The position numbers and the translations under genes are program-made. A stretch of DNA of 64,000 nt from Deminuibacter soli (GTDB lineage: Bacteria; Bacteroidota; Bacteroidia; Chitinophagales; Chitinophagaceae): NCBI RefSeq assembly GCF_003412455.1, contig NZ_QTJU01000001.1, forward strand, positions 62,001 to 126,000. The letters are read 5' to 3'. Under the pieces are notes generated by a model. That model saw nothing but the letters and a program-made list of their open reading frames with translations, made no database searches and was not told the DNA's origin. The stretch's first letter is position 1. Each line of letters opens with the position of its first letter. Of the stretch, positions 24,728-33,757 are shown one piece after another.

Positions 24728-26886
24728 GGCATCCGCTGCAACCCCTCCCAGCGCACATGCCATGCGCCGTTTTTGGGAAAACCGGGGTTGGAAACAGTGC
24801 ACCCGTCGTAACCGGCGCACATCATGGCGATGGCTGCAAGCAGCGCACCGTTGCCGGGCAGGTATACGCTTGCACTGCCGGTTTGATAATTATGCCCGTT
24901 CGGCAGCCAGCGGTTGCTGTCAAAATCCATAAACAGGGCTTCCAATGCGCGATCAGGCATGTCAAGCCTGGTCGCAGCCATTGCCGCAAACGGGAAATCC
25001 CAGCCTGTTGTTTGCTCCCAGTACCAGTTATACCATACCCAGTTAAACGTGTGCCGCATGGGGGCAGCATTTACCCGCCCGGTTTCGGGCAGCCACCCCC
25101 ATATACCCAACAGACCAGGATGCCCGGAACGGTACTGCACATTGGTATAAGTATCCGGGGCGCTTTCGGCAGCCAGGTAAACGCCATCAGGGGCCTGCAA
25201 AGGGGCCAGGTGCTGCATCACTTCATCCCAGTGCGCATTGGGCTTTAAACCACACCGTACACGCCATTGCTGTGCAACAGCCAGTGCCTGGTACCAGCAG
25301 GACAGTTCAAAGGCCGGGTTCACGCTTTTTCCTGAATCCGTTATTTGCCCGCCGGCCGGCAGCCCGCTGTTTAACTGGTACTGGCCGCTGGCAGCATCAA
25401 GCACCACATACGAAGCCATAAAATCAGCTGTTGCAAACACCATGGATTTATACCGCCGCAACAACACAGTATCGGGCCTGCTGCGGTAACACAACTCAGC
25501 CAGTAATACCGGCTGCGCCTGCTGCCATAAACTGAAAGCGCCTGCCGTGCCCGGACTTTCCAGGCCTGATGTATCACTGCTCCACGGCCATCGCGCGCCC
25601 TGGTAGCCTTGCCGCCTCGCAATAGCACAGGCTTTATCAAACACGGCTGCATACCATTGTACAGACTGTTCCAGCAAAGCCCCCCTGCCCCATAAAGCAA
25701 ACTGCGCCTGCAGCCACCAGTGATCATCCAGTGTGGGTTTGCCGTAATTGCTGTTACCTGTTAAACCTGTTTGCTGTGCAGGATAATGCCCTGCGCACTG
25801 TACTTTCAGCAGGTATTGCGATAACACCACCCGGCGTTCCAGTTCAAGCGCCCTTGCATCTGTACTGCCGGTGAAATCAACCGCTGCGCCCTTTGTCCAG
25901 TATTGTTTCCAGGCTGCTGCACTGTTTTGTTCCGTGGCAGCAAAACCGGGCAGGCTATCCGGCAGCAGTTGCCTTGTAAAAGCACAGCTAAAGGCAAACG
26001 TATCGGTGGGTGCAGGTGAAAGCTGGTAATAATGCGATCTTGCTTTTAACACTGCTGCCGGCGATTCCCAGGATGCGTGTATAAAATAATAACTGGAATC
26101 AAGCACATGCATCAGCTGCATGCTATGCGCCTGCTGCATTTTGATAAATGAAATATGACTGCCCTGTGCCTGCCAGTTATTGCCTGCATCTGTTGCCTTA
26201 CCGGTTGGATAAGGCAGGCGTATGCGTATTTTCAATCTTCCTTCCTGCAGCAGGGGGGAGACTACGCGAACAGCAATGGCATCCCTTTCCTGGTGCGCCA
26301 CCGTAAGCACGGTTACCGGCTGCTCTTCTACAGTAAACAGGCTGGTGATTTCACCGGTCCATAAATTCAATTGCTGCTGTACAGGATGTATGTCTTCAAT
26401 AGTGGCTGCAGTTCCGTTTTTTTTAATGATATCAAACCCGATATTGCCCAACTGCAGGCGATGCGCATTCTGCCTGAAAAATTCAGCAGCATCATGGTTG
26501 CGGTCTGGCCCGTTCCACTGTACGGCATACCCTGCGGGTTTTCCGTTGAAGCTGTAATTCTTATAAGTTTCTTCCCTGCGGTAATGATTGGCGTTGATGA
26601 AACTGTGCCAGCCCCATTCGCTCTGCGTAGCCAGGGGAATGCCGCCTGCATAGGCACCGGGGAAAGATTGCAGGCCCGTACCATCTACCGTAAAGGCAAA
26701 GCGGCCATTACCCACGGTTAATGCACTCAGCGAATCGAAAGTAGTATTTACAACAGTGTGACGCATCACAAGCGCATAGCGGTCTATTTTTTGTGCACCG
26801 GCAGCAGAACAAAACAGCAGGCTGCCCAGCAAGGCAGCAGCACTGCCTTTTAAACATGCGGGAATGCGGTGTTTACTACAAAACAT
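24724..26886 (-). CDS. Secreted six-hairpin glycosidase-like protein (GH65-related)
   Basis: A 720-aa exported protein with a signal peptide over about residues 1-31. A beta-rich N-terminal domain opens with RYALVMRHTVVNTTFDSLSA and TVGNGRFAFTVDGTGLQSFP, a start seen in a set of uncharacterised Bacteroidota glycosidases related to GH65/GH95 clans. The C-terminal half looks like an (alpha/alpha)6 barrel, with LDDHWWLQAQFALWGRG, GARWPWSSDTSGLESPG and TTGWDFPFAAMAATRLDMPD. The acidic residues in these motifs (Asp or Glu after Trp) are candidate catalytic residues. The substrate is unknown. It lies just downstream of the rhamnose operon, but no rhamnosidase family signature is seen. It is convergent with the YciI gene. 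Confidence 0.6.
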   Translation of the reverse strand: MFCSKHRIPACLKGSAAALLGSLLFCSAAGAQKIDRYALVMRHTVVNTTFDSLSALTVGNGRFAFTVDGTGLQSFPGAYAGGIPLATQSEWGWHSFINANHYRREETYKNYSFNGKPAGYAVQWNGPDRNHDAAEFFRQNAHRLQLGNIGFDIIKKNGTAATIEDIHPVQQQLNLWTGEITSLFTVEEQPVTVLTVAHQERDAIAVRVVSPLLQEGRLKIRIRLPYPTGKATDAGNNWQAQGSHISFIKMQQAHSMQLMHVLDSSYYFIHASWESPAAVLKARSHYYQLSPAPTDTFAFSCAFTRQLLPDSLPGFAATEQNSAAAWKQYWTKGAAVDFTGSTDARALELERRVVLSQYLLKVQCAGHYPAQQTGLTGNSNYGKPTLDDHWWLQAQFALWGRGALLEQSVQWYAAVFDKACAIARRQGYQGARWPWSSDTSGLESPGTAGAFSLWQQAQPVLLAELCYRSRPDTVLLRRYKSMVFATADFMASYVVLDAASGQYQLNSGLPAGGQITDSGKSVNPAFELSCWYQALAVAQQWRVRCGLKPNAHWDEVMQHLAPLQAPDGVYLAAESAPDTYTNVQYRSGHPGLLGIWGWLPETGRVNAAPMRHTFNWVWYNWYWEQTTGWDFPFAAMAATRLDMPDRALEALFMDFDSNRWLPNGHNYQTGSASVYLPGNGALLAAIAMMCAGYDGCTVSNPGFPKNGAWHVRWEGLQRMP

Positions 26887-27037
26887 ATGGTTAACAAATA
26901 GGGCTGCCGGCTACAGTCAGGCGCATATAGCTGCCTGGCTTTGAAGCATGCATGAACAATATTGCCGGTTAATATACGGCAAAAAATCAGAAGGCAGTAA
27001 CAGCAGTGCAGGCGCCCTTATTGCACTGAAGTTTCCG

Positions 27038-27787
27038 TTATTTTTTAAAGAAGAGTTTCAGTTTCTCGTTGATGTAATACACCACATCCTCATCTGTCAG
27101 GTGTGCACGCAGCCATTTATACTCAGGCCGGTATTTCTGCATAAATGTATCGAGTGTATCGCCGTGTAACCCGGTGTACTGTGATACCAGTTCGGGATTA
27201 AAGCGGTAGTTGATATAGTTCTCTTTTTCAAACGAATCAAAATCACCGATCGCTGTTTTTTTGGCGCGTTCTTTTTTCTTGAAAAAGCGGTCCAGGTTCA
27301 GGCCAACGCCTGCACCCGAATTACCATTGGCAAGTGCCTTGGTGCGCGGCCCGCCAATATCGGCGTAAAAGTTTTCGCGCCTGCGGATACTGTCTTTCTG
27401 GTATTGCGTATATTTTGCGGTAGTAGTTGTAACCGTTACGCCTTCAAGCGTATTCAGCTGGGCCATGAATACATGAAGCGTATCGGGCAATATCCTGTTG
27501 CAGTGAACGGTATCGAACCGGTAGCCATTGGCATCGAAAAAAAGCAGGTCGCCGAAATTCACCAGTATGGTAAAAGATCCGTCTGTACCTACGCTTACGC
27601 TTTTGCGGGTATTTTCATTGGTAACCACGGCCGTTTTAACCGGCTCGTGATTCATGCTGTCTTTTACAAAGCCATGTACAATACGCTTCTGCGCCAGCAC
27701 CGGCAAAACTGCCAGCAGCAACAGCGACAAGAGCAGGTGTTTTTTGCTAACCTTACCGTGATTCTTACATAGGGTTCCCAGGAGCAT
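27038..27787 (-). CDS. Exported carboxypeptidase-regulatory-like domain protein
   Basis: A 249-aa exported protein. A hydrophobic stretch (KKHLLLSLLLLAVLPVLA) forms the signal peptide, followed at once by a carboxypeptidase-D-regulatory-like beta-sandwich (HGFVKDSMNHEPVKTAVVTN, then GTDGSFTILVNFGDLLFF). The remaining 150 residues are charged (FFKKKERAKK, FDSFEKENYINYRF) and resemble small Bacteroidota proteins of unknown role that keep the surface-receptor N-terminal fold without a barrel. The start at 27787 leaves a long polar lead before the hydrophobic core, so a later non-ATG start is possible. No operon partner is obvious. Confidence 0.7.
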   Translation of the reverse strand: MLLGTLCKNHGKVSKKHLLLSLLLLAVLPVLAQKRIVHGFVKDSMNHEPVKTAVVTNENTRKSVSVGTDGSFTILVNFGDLLFFDANGYRFDTVHCNRILPDTLHVFMAQLNTLEGVTVTTTTAKYTQYQKDSIRRRENFYADIGGPRTKALANGNSGAGVGLNLDRFFKKKERAKKTAIGDFDSFEKENYINYRFNPELVSQYTGLHGDTLDTFMQKYRPEYKWLRAHLTDEDVVYYINEKLKLFFKK

Positions 27788-27923
27788 TAGTATGGATTCT
27801 TTAGTTAGTTAACCGGATATGATTGTCCGGCAATATACCAACACTCGTGGATGTATTTTGTTAATTTATCGGTGATTATGGCAGAAAAATGTGCGTATGT
27901 TACATTTTTCCGATGTGCCTGTG

Positions 27924-28502
27924 TTATACCAGGAAAAGGGTCATTGTACGCGGACCGTGGGCACCCAGCACAAGCGATTGTTCAATGTCTGCCGTTTTTG
28001 ACGGACCTGCAATAAAAACCCCGTAACCGTAACGCTGGTTATGCAACTGCAGGTAGGCATCGTGCATGGTGGCTACCAGGGTACTTTCTTCCAGCACCAT
28101 TGCCAGGTGCTCGGCAATAAAGGCAGCAGCACGCTGCACAATATCCTGTTCGGTTACCCATACCGCACCGTTCTCGCAAACGCCCAGCTGTGCTTTAAAC
28201 ACAGCCAGCTGTACATTTTCAAGGCTATGCGCAGGCGCATTGCTCCAGCCTGTTTCCGCAATACCTGCCAGTTGAGGCAGTGAACTGATGATGCGTGTGC
28301 CTTCGGGAAATGCTTCGCGGATATGCGCGATTATTTCTTCAAAACTGCGCACCCGCACTACCCTGCCACCGATGGACTGCAGTGTGTTTACAAAACGTTC
28401 TGTATCGGGCTGCTGCGCAGTAAAACCAGTGATACCGGGCAATGGCTGCGCTCCGGGTTTGTTGCTGCGTATGGCGGATAATATCTTGTTTCTGCTGCTC
28501 AT
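27924..28502 (-). CDS. lutC: LutC: LUD-domain subunit of L-lactate oxidation complex
   Basis: A 192-aa cytoplasmic LUD-domain protein. It starts MSSRNKILSAIRSNKP, and the C-terminus has GYGVFIAGPSKTADIEQSLVLGAHGPRTMT, cut here into the family motifs AGPSKTADIEQ and GAHGPRTM. With LutA and LutB it converts L-lactate to pyruvate. The frame extends 13 codons upstream into lutB, but MSSRNKI at 28502 fits family N-termini and leaves an 8-bp gap to lutB. It is the last gene of the rhamnose operon, which makes it the terminal step that consumes the lactate made by RhaEW. Confidence 0.92.
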   Translation of the reverse strand: MSSRNKILSAIRSNKPGAQPLPGITGFTAQQPDTERFVNTLQSIGGRVVRVRSFEEIIAHIREAFPEGTRIISSLPQLAGIAETGWSNAPAHSLENVQLAVFKAQLGVCENGAVWVTEQDIVQRAAAFIAEHLAMVLEESTLVATMHDAYLQLHNQRYGYGVFIAGPSKTADIEQSLVLGAHGPRTMTLFLV

Positions 28503-28510
28503 GTGCACTT

Positions 28511-29890
28511 CTATCCCTGTTTTTTGTTTTGTGCATACCATTCCCTGAACGATTGTTTCGGCGCCTCAGGCATGTTGCGTTGTTTGTACCATGGGTTTAA
28601 ACGGTTGTTCACCAGCCAGGGCATATTGCGCAGCACCCAGCGGCCTGCTTTACCCGCCAATGTGTATACCTTGGGCTGCGACAATGTGGTTGCCATTACT
28701 TTCATGGCTGCTGTTTTAGCTGCAGGGGAATGACCGTTTTGAGTAATAACCTGCCGCCATTGGTACAGCTGGTTGTGAATGTCAATTTTTACCGGGCAAA
28801 CATTGGAGCAGGAGCCGCATAAGGTTGAAGCAAAAGGTAAGTCGGCATATTGCTTCATGTCAAGATTAGGTGCAAGAATTGAACCGATAGGCCCTGCAAT
28901 AGCTGTATGATAACTATGGCCGCCGCTGCGGCGATACACGGGACAGGTGTTCATACAAGCCGCGCAGCGGATGCACTTCAGCGAATTACGGAATTGCTCA
29001 CGACCCAGCTGTACGGTGCGGCCGTTATCTACAATTACCAGGTGCATTTGCTGGCCTGGCCGGGGTTTGGCGAAATGACTGGAGTAGGTGGTCACCGGCT
29101 GCCCTGTTGCGCTGCGGGTAAGCAAACGCAGAAACACACCCAGGTGCTCACGGCGCGGTATAATTTTCTCGATGCCCATGCTGGCAATGTGTACATCTGC
29201 AAGATGCGCGCCCATATCGGCGTTGCCTTCATTGGTACATACAACAAACTCGCCTGTTTCTGCAACTGCGAAGTTTACACCGGTGAGCGCTACTTTGCGC
29301 GACATAAACACTTCACGCACATGCAGCCTGGCTGCATGTGTCAGCAACTGCGGGTCTGCATTGCCTTCCGGCGTACCCAGGTATTTGTGAAACAGCTCGC
29401 CTATTTCTTCTTTTTTGATATGAATGCAGGGCAATACAATATGGCTCGGTGGTTCTTTCAGCAACTGCACAATTCTTTCGCCCAGGTCAGAATCAATTAC
29501 TTCCACACCATGTTCGGCAAGGTATTCGTTTAAGTGGCATTCTTCGGTAAGCATGGATTTGCTTTTCACCATGCGTGTTACGCCCTGTTGCTGCAGCAGG
29601 CTATGCACAATGCGGTTGTGTTCTGCCGCATCTGCCGCCCAGTGCACGGTAACGCCGTTCTGCTGTGCATTGCGTTCAAATTCTTCAAGATAGTCTGCCA
29701 GGTTGCCCAGCACATGGTGTTTTATCTGCGAAGCTGCTTCACGCAGGGCTTCCCATTCAGGCACCTGCCAAACAATTTTGTCCCGCTTCTGCCGTATCCA
29801 CCACAGCGTTTCATCGTGCCAGTTAACCCTGGATTCGTTCCCGTTGAACTTGCGGGCTAAATCTGCATGTTGTTGATTTGATTGTTCCAT
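28511..29890 (-). CDS. lutB: LutB: iron-sulfur LUD protein of L-lactate oxidation complex
   Basis: A 459-aa protein with an N-terminal LUD domain and a C-terminal ferredoxin-like part that carries two 4Fe-4S motifs: CIRCAACMNTCP and CGSCSNVCP. The LUD part shows KSKSMLTEECHLNEYL, GVNFAVAETGEFVV and TNEGNADM. It probably passes electrons from L-lactate oxidation to LutA or to the quinone pool. It lies 8 bp before lutC and 104 bp after lutA in the same direction. Family assignment is secure. Its use in lactaldehyde-derived lactate oxidation is inferred from the operon. Confidence 0.95.
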   Translation of the reverse strand: MEQSNQQHADLARKFNGNESRVNWHDETLWWIRQKRDKIVWQVPEWEALREAASQIKHHVLGNLADYLEEFERNAQQNGVTVHWAADAAEHNRIVHSLLQQQGVTRMVKSKSMLTEECHLNEYLAEHGVEVIDSDLGERIVQLLKEPPSHIVLPCIHIKKEEIGELFHKYLGTPEGNADPQLLTHAARLHVREVFMSRKVALTGVNFAVAETGEFVVCTNEGNADMGAHLADVHIASMGIEKIIPRREHLGVFLRLLTRSATGQPVTTYSSHFAKPRPGQQMHLVIVDNGRTVQLGREQFRNSLKCIRCAACMNTCPVYRRSGGHSYHTAIAGPIGSILAPNLDMKQYADLPFASTLCGSCSNVCPVKIDIHNQLYQWRQVITQNGHSPAAKTAAMKVMATTLSQPKVYTLAGKAGRWVLRNMPWLVNNRLNPWYKQRNMPEAPKQSFREWYAQNKKQG

Positions 29891-29994
29891 GAAAAAATGC
29901 CATTACGTACAAGCGGCAGGCGCTAAAATTCAGTGAAAAGCAAAAAGACAAATTCAAGTGTATTGGCAGTATGCTCAGTTATTGTTGCCAGCCT

Positions 29995-30747
29995 TTAAAC
30001 AGTGGCCGGCTGCAATACAGCTGCGTTCAGTATTTCAGCAATATGTATTACCTGTACTTTACTGCCCCGGCGTTTCAGTATACCTTCCATATGCATCAGG
30101 CAACTCATGTCCACACCGGTGATATACTGTACATCGTGCTGCAGGTGATCGGCCACACGGTCTTTTCCCATTTTAACAGACACGGCTTCTTCCGTTACAC
30201 AAAAGGTGCCGCCAAAACCGCAGCACTCGTCTTTACGGTTGAGCGATACCAGCTCAATACCTTTCACCTGCTGCAATAACTGCAGGGGTTTCGAAAAGGG
30301 TGGAGCAACCAGCTCGCTCATCTGCGCCAGGTGCAACCCTCTTTGCCCGTGGCAACTCTGGTGCATGCCTACCCGGTAAGGGAAGTATGCATCAATGGTA
30401 GTTACCTGCAATACATCGGTTAAAAACTCGGTGAGTTCATACAGCTTGCGGCGTATGCCCAATGCTGCCTGTTCGTTGGATGCATGCAGGTGATCTTTTA
30501 CATGCAGGGTGCAGCTGCCTGAAGGGCATACGACGTAATCATAGTCTGCAAACAGCGTTGTAAAATGTTCGTTGCACGAATGCGTTAAATGTTCATAGCC
30601 TGAGTTGGCCATTGGCTGCCCGCAGCAGGTTTGTGCTGCAGGAAACGATACGGAGCAACCGTACTTCTCGAGCAGTTCCAGTGTGGCAATGGCAGCACGC
30701 GGATAAAACTGGTCTACATAACAGGGAATGAAGAGGCCTATTGTCAT
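29995..30747 (-). CDS. lutA: LutA: CCG-domain subunit of L-lactate oxidation complex
   Basis: A 250-aa protein of the LutA/YkgE type with two cysteine-rich CCG-type domains. The visible motifs are AAQTCCGQPMANSGY in the first half and DECCGFGGTFCV in the second, with CPSGSC and HQSCHGQRG between them; these bind iron-sulfur clusters in relatives. I moved the start in to 30747 (MTIGLFIPCYVDQFYP), since the longer frame runs into rhaB. With that start the ATG overlaps the rhaB stop by 4 bp (ATGA), suggesting translational coupling of rhamnulose phosphorylation and lactate oxidation. It works with lutB and lutC downstream. Confidence 0.93.
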   Translation of the reverse strand: MTIGLFIPCYVDQFYPRAAIATLELLEKYGCSVSFPAAQTCCGQPMANSGYEHLTHSCNEHFTTLFADYDYVVCPSGSCTLHVKDHLHASNEQAALGIRRKLYELTEFLTDVLQVTTIDAYFPYRVGMHQSCHGQRGLHLAQMSELVAPPFSKPLQLLQQVKGIELVSLNRKDECCGFGGTFCVTEEAVSVKMGKDRVADHLQHDVQYITGVDMSCLMHMEGILKRRGSKVQVIHIAEILNAAVLQPATV

Positions 30748-32132
30748 ATATGCATTTTCTGCGTTACCGTATAATGCTGCATGGTAACCAGGTCGGCCGG
30801 CAAAGGCTGTGTATTCCAATGCGGGTGAATGGCCAGTGCCGCACCGGCAGCAGTGGCCTGTGCCACGGCAGCAGCATACACTTCCATGTGCGGAAAAGCA
30901 ATCGCCAGCAAATGCATATACACCGGGTTTTTACTGAAACCTCCGTCCACAAATATCCTGCGTACGGGCGTGTCCTGGATTACCAGCCGGGTACTTTGCT
31001 GCTGCAAACTGATAATATCAGCCATTAAACAATGATAAGCCTGCTCATACGATTGAAACGAATTCAGATCGCGCCACGCAAATACCGATTGCTTTAATGC
31101 TTTATCGTTTGCTGCAGGTAGGGTAACCGGGGGCAGTGTTTGCAAAGATGCAATAATATCGGGATTGAAACGGATGCTGTTGTAAAAATTGACCGGCACG
31201 CCAAAATGTACCGCCAGCTTTTTGGTTTGCTGCTCATGCTCATCACCCGAAAACAAACGTGATGCTTTCACCGGCCTGCCGTGGTATTCCATGTAACACA
31301 AGCAATCCTGGTTCAGTTCATCGGCAGTTAATGGTTGTTTGTTAAACGGGTTGAGGCTGATACACCAGGTGCCGGTTGAAATAAGCACAAAGGGATCTGT
31401 GAACGATAACAGGTAAGGAATTAATGCAGCAGAGCTATCGTGCATGCCAATGCCTACTGCTACCGGGTGACCGTTGATAACGCATGCAATCGTTTCTTCA
31501 TCACCCAACAAGGGCGGCAGTTTTTTATCCAGTTGTTCCTGTAGTACCCAGTTGTGATAGGTATTCCGGTTAAAATCCCACAGCTGTGTATGGCAACCGA
31601 TACTGGTAATATCACTGTAATATTTATTCGTAAGCAGTGAGCTGATGTATTGCGGCAAATGCAGCGACCAGGTGATGCGCTCATACAACTGCGGTTGCCG
31701 GTATTTGATGCGGTACAACTGCATGCCTGCATTTAAACTGCCCAGCGCAGGCGATGCAGTACAGCTTGTAATTGCCTGTTCTCCGCCATAGGTAGTATAA
31801 AATTGTTGTTGAAGGGCAGCAGGGTAAGGTTTCAGGTAATTATACAAAGGTGTCATCACCCGCCCCCGCGCATCGAGGTGCACCATGCTGGCGCCATAGG
31901 TAGAAAAATTGATGGCCCGTATATCATATGCTCTCATTGACAACAGGCGTGTTATTGCATCAACGACCCATTGCGCCAATAATCCAATATCTTCACAGGG
32001 CTGCCCGTCTTCATCGGTTGTTTCAGACAATTGTGCAGTGAATTCTTCAACAATGGCATATTGCTCATTAAAGAGAAATGCTTTTTTATTGGTTTTCCCA
32101 ATATCCAGTATGGCAACAACAGGGATAGGCAT
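30744..32132 (-). CDS. rhaB: Rhamnulokinase (FGGY family)
   Basis: A 462-aa FGGY kinase expected to phosphorylate L-rhamnulose at C1. The phosphate-binding motif DIGKTNKKAFLF is near the N-terminus, the central GIGMHDSSAALIPYLL holds the catalytic Asp, and STGTWCISLNPFNKQPL and VDGGFSKNPVYM mark the second ATPase half. The sequence is not close to E. coli RhaB, but similar kinases sit in rhamnose operons of many Bacteroidota. The 5-prime neighbour rhaI is 11 bp away, and lutA overlaps its stop. The rhamnulose specificity comes mainly from context. Confidence 0.88.
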   Translation of the reverse strand: MPIPVVAILDIGKTNKKAFLFNEQYAIVEEFTAQLSETTDEDGQPCEDIGLLAQWVVDAITRLLSMRAYDIRAINFSTYGASMVHLDARGRVMTPLYNYLKPYPAALQQQFYTTYGGEQAITSCTASPALGSLNAGMQLYRIKYRQPQLYERITWSLHLPQYISSLLTNKYYSDITSIGCHTQLWDFNRNTYHNWVLQEQLDKKLPPLLGDEETIACVINGHPVAVGIGMHDSSAALIPYLLSFTDPFVLISTGTWCISLNPFNKQPLTADELNQDCLCYMEYHGRPVKASRLFSGDEHEQQTKKLAVHFGVPVNFYNSIRFNPDIIASLQTLPPVTLPAANDKALKQSVFAWRDLNSFQSYEQAYHCLMADIISLQQQSTRLVIQDTPVRRIFVDGGFSKNPVYMHLLAIAFPHMEVYAAAVAQATAAGAALAIHPHWNTQPLPADLVTMQHYTVTQKMHI

Positions 32133-32143
32133 GGATGATGATT

Positions 32144-33418
32144 TTATAAGCCGGTAGCAACAGCGCCGGCACCGCGTTCTTTCACCAGGCGGTCGCGCAC
32201 TTTTAAAGAACGGAACAAATGCAGGGGCTGCAATGCACCACCTGCCCGCAACCTGGCTTCTGCCACCAGTGGCCGCACATCGGTTCTGTAAGCCTGCTGC
32301 AATATTTCCTGCGCCATGGTTACATCATTCTGTTCCTGTGCTTCCTGCAGCGCTTTGGTGTTAACCAGCAATGCCTGGGCATAGGCTATTTTGATTGCTT
32401 CCACTGCCTGCAGCAAATCTTCCAGCGGATCTTTTACATTGTGCGAGGCATCAATCATCCAGCCGAGGTCACTGACATGATTCATACCGCGTGCATCCAT
32501 GCCTTCTACCAGCTCATTGAAAATGAGAAACAGCTGGTAAGGATTAATGCTGCCGGTAGTTAAATCATCATCGCCGTATTTTGAATCGTTAAAATGGAAA
32601 CCACCGAGCTTGCCTTCATTCAGCAGCAGGGCTACAATCTGTTCAATATTGGCATTGGGCAGGTGATGTCCCAGATCAACCAATGTATACGCTTTGCTGC
32701 CAAGTTTGGTAGCAAGCGTGTACGACTGGCCCCAGTCGCCTACCGTGGTAGAATAAAAATTGGGTTCAAATGCCTTGTATTCAATAAACACTTTCCAGTC
32801 ACCCGGTAATGCTGCGTAAATCTCCTGCAAACTTTCAAGCGTACGCTGGTAGGCTTTCCTGAAATTGAGCTGACCGGGAAAGCTGCTGCCATCTGCCAGC
32901 CATACACTCAGCACATTTGAGCCAAGTTCCTGCCCGTAGCGTATCACTTCTATATTGTGTTCAATGGCCTGTTTGCGTACTGCTTTATCAGTATGCTGCA
33001 GTGAACCGAATTTATAACTATGGGCCTGCTCCGGCTGATCCTGGAAGGTATTGGAATTCATCGCATCAAAATGCAGCCCGAACTGTGCAGCCAGCGCTTT
33101 TAAAGAGGCAGCACTGGTAGGTATATCCCATGGAATATGTAACGAAACCGCATCACTTGAACGGTTGAGTGTATGCAGTAAACCCACATCTTCTATTTTC
33201 TCTTCCAGGCTGCGCGGTTCTCCGCCCCCTGAAAATCGACCGAAGCGTGTACCGCCTGTGCCCAATGCCCAGCTGGGAATGGCTATCTGGAAATCAACCA
33301 GTTTTTGCAGCAAACTGTCTACCTGGGGCACCTGCCCGGCCAGTTGTTCAAAACGGCGCTGGTGTGCAGTTGCGGCACTATTATTATGTTCCTGTATGGC
33401 ATATTTTTCAATCAGCAT
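32144..33418 (-). CDS. rhaI: L-rhamnose isomerase, RhaI type
   Basis: A 424-aa TIM-barrel isomerase that interconverts L-rhamnose and L-rhamnulose with a divalent metal. It resembles the Pseudomonas stutzeri/rhizobial type rather than E. coli RhaA: IPSWALGTGGTRFGRF near the N-terminus, and KVFIEYKAFEPNFYST with the first metal Glu. LVDLGHHLPNANIEQI and GGFHFNDSKYGDDDL supply further ligands, and LGWMIDASHNVKDPLED follows near the C-terminus. Length fits the family. It lies between rhaM (16 bp) and rhaB (11 bp). Confidence 0.93.
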   Translation of the reverse strand: MLIEKYAIQEHNNSAATAHQRRFEQLAGQVPQVDSLLQKLVDFQIAIPSWALGTGGTRFGRFSGGGEPRSLEEKIEDVGLLHTLNRSSDAVSLHIPWDIPTSAASLKALAAQFGLHFDAMNSNTFQDQPEQAHSYKFGSLQHTDKAVRKQAIEHNIEVIRYGQELGSNVLSVWLADGSSFPGQLNFRKAYQRTLESLQEIYAALPGDWKVFIEYKAFEPNFYSTTVGDWGQSYTLATKLGSKAYTLVDLGHHLPNANIEQIVALLLNEGKLGGFHFNDSKYGDDDLTTGSINPYQLFLIFNELVEGMDARGMNHVSDLGWMIDASHNVKDPLEDLLQAVEAIKIAYAQALLVNTKALQEAQEQNDVTMAQEILQQAYRTDVRPLVAEARLRAGGALQPLHLFRSLKVRDRLVKERGAGAVATGL

Positions 33419-33434
33419 GGCAAATCGTTATGGA

Positions 33435-33746
33435 TTATGGCAAATAAAAAACCGGTTTTAAAGGGATGCTTACCGGTGAAGCATCGGCATTCGTTTCCAT
33501 GATATCGCTCATATAGTGCCACCAGCGCTGCATTACCGGGTGTACAGGCAAATCATGCAGCAGCAGCGGATCATTTACCTGCAACACAGCGAACAAAACC
33601 AGCGTTTGTTCATCCAGGAATATCGCGTATTCGCTGATGCCTGTTTGTTTCAGTAAGTTAACCAAATCCGGCCAAATGGCATCATGGCGTTTCTGGTATT
33701 CCGCTGCCATACCCGGCAACAGTTTCATGGTAAATGACTGCCACAT
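33435..33746 (-). CDS. rhaM: L-rhamnose mutarotase
   Basis: A 103-aa protein that interconverts the alpha and beta anomers of L-rhamnose. It matches E. coli RhaM along its whole length: FTMKLLPGMAAEYQKRHDAI, WPDLVNLLKQTGISEYAIFL, MQRWWHYMSDIMETN and the C-terminal FYLP. The active-site His in KRHDAIWP and the paired Trp in RWWHYM are present. It sits between rhaEW and rhaI in the operon, 11 and 16 bp from them. Confidence 0.95.
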   Translation of the reverse strand: MWQSFTMKLLPGMAAEYQKRHDAIWPDLVNLLKQTGISEYAIFLDEQTLVLFAVLQVNDPLLLHDLPVHPVMQRWWHYMSDIMETNADASPVSIPLKPVFYLP

Positions 33747-33757
33747 ATATTGGTTGT

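Noticed and set aside
24724-26886. Alpha-L-rhamnosidase role for the GH65-like protein, given the nearby rhamnose operon
   Set aside because: No GH78 or GH106 signature could be seen and the sequence starts like GH65/95-related proteins; proximity alone is not enough.
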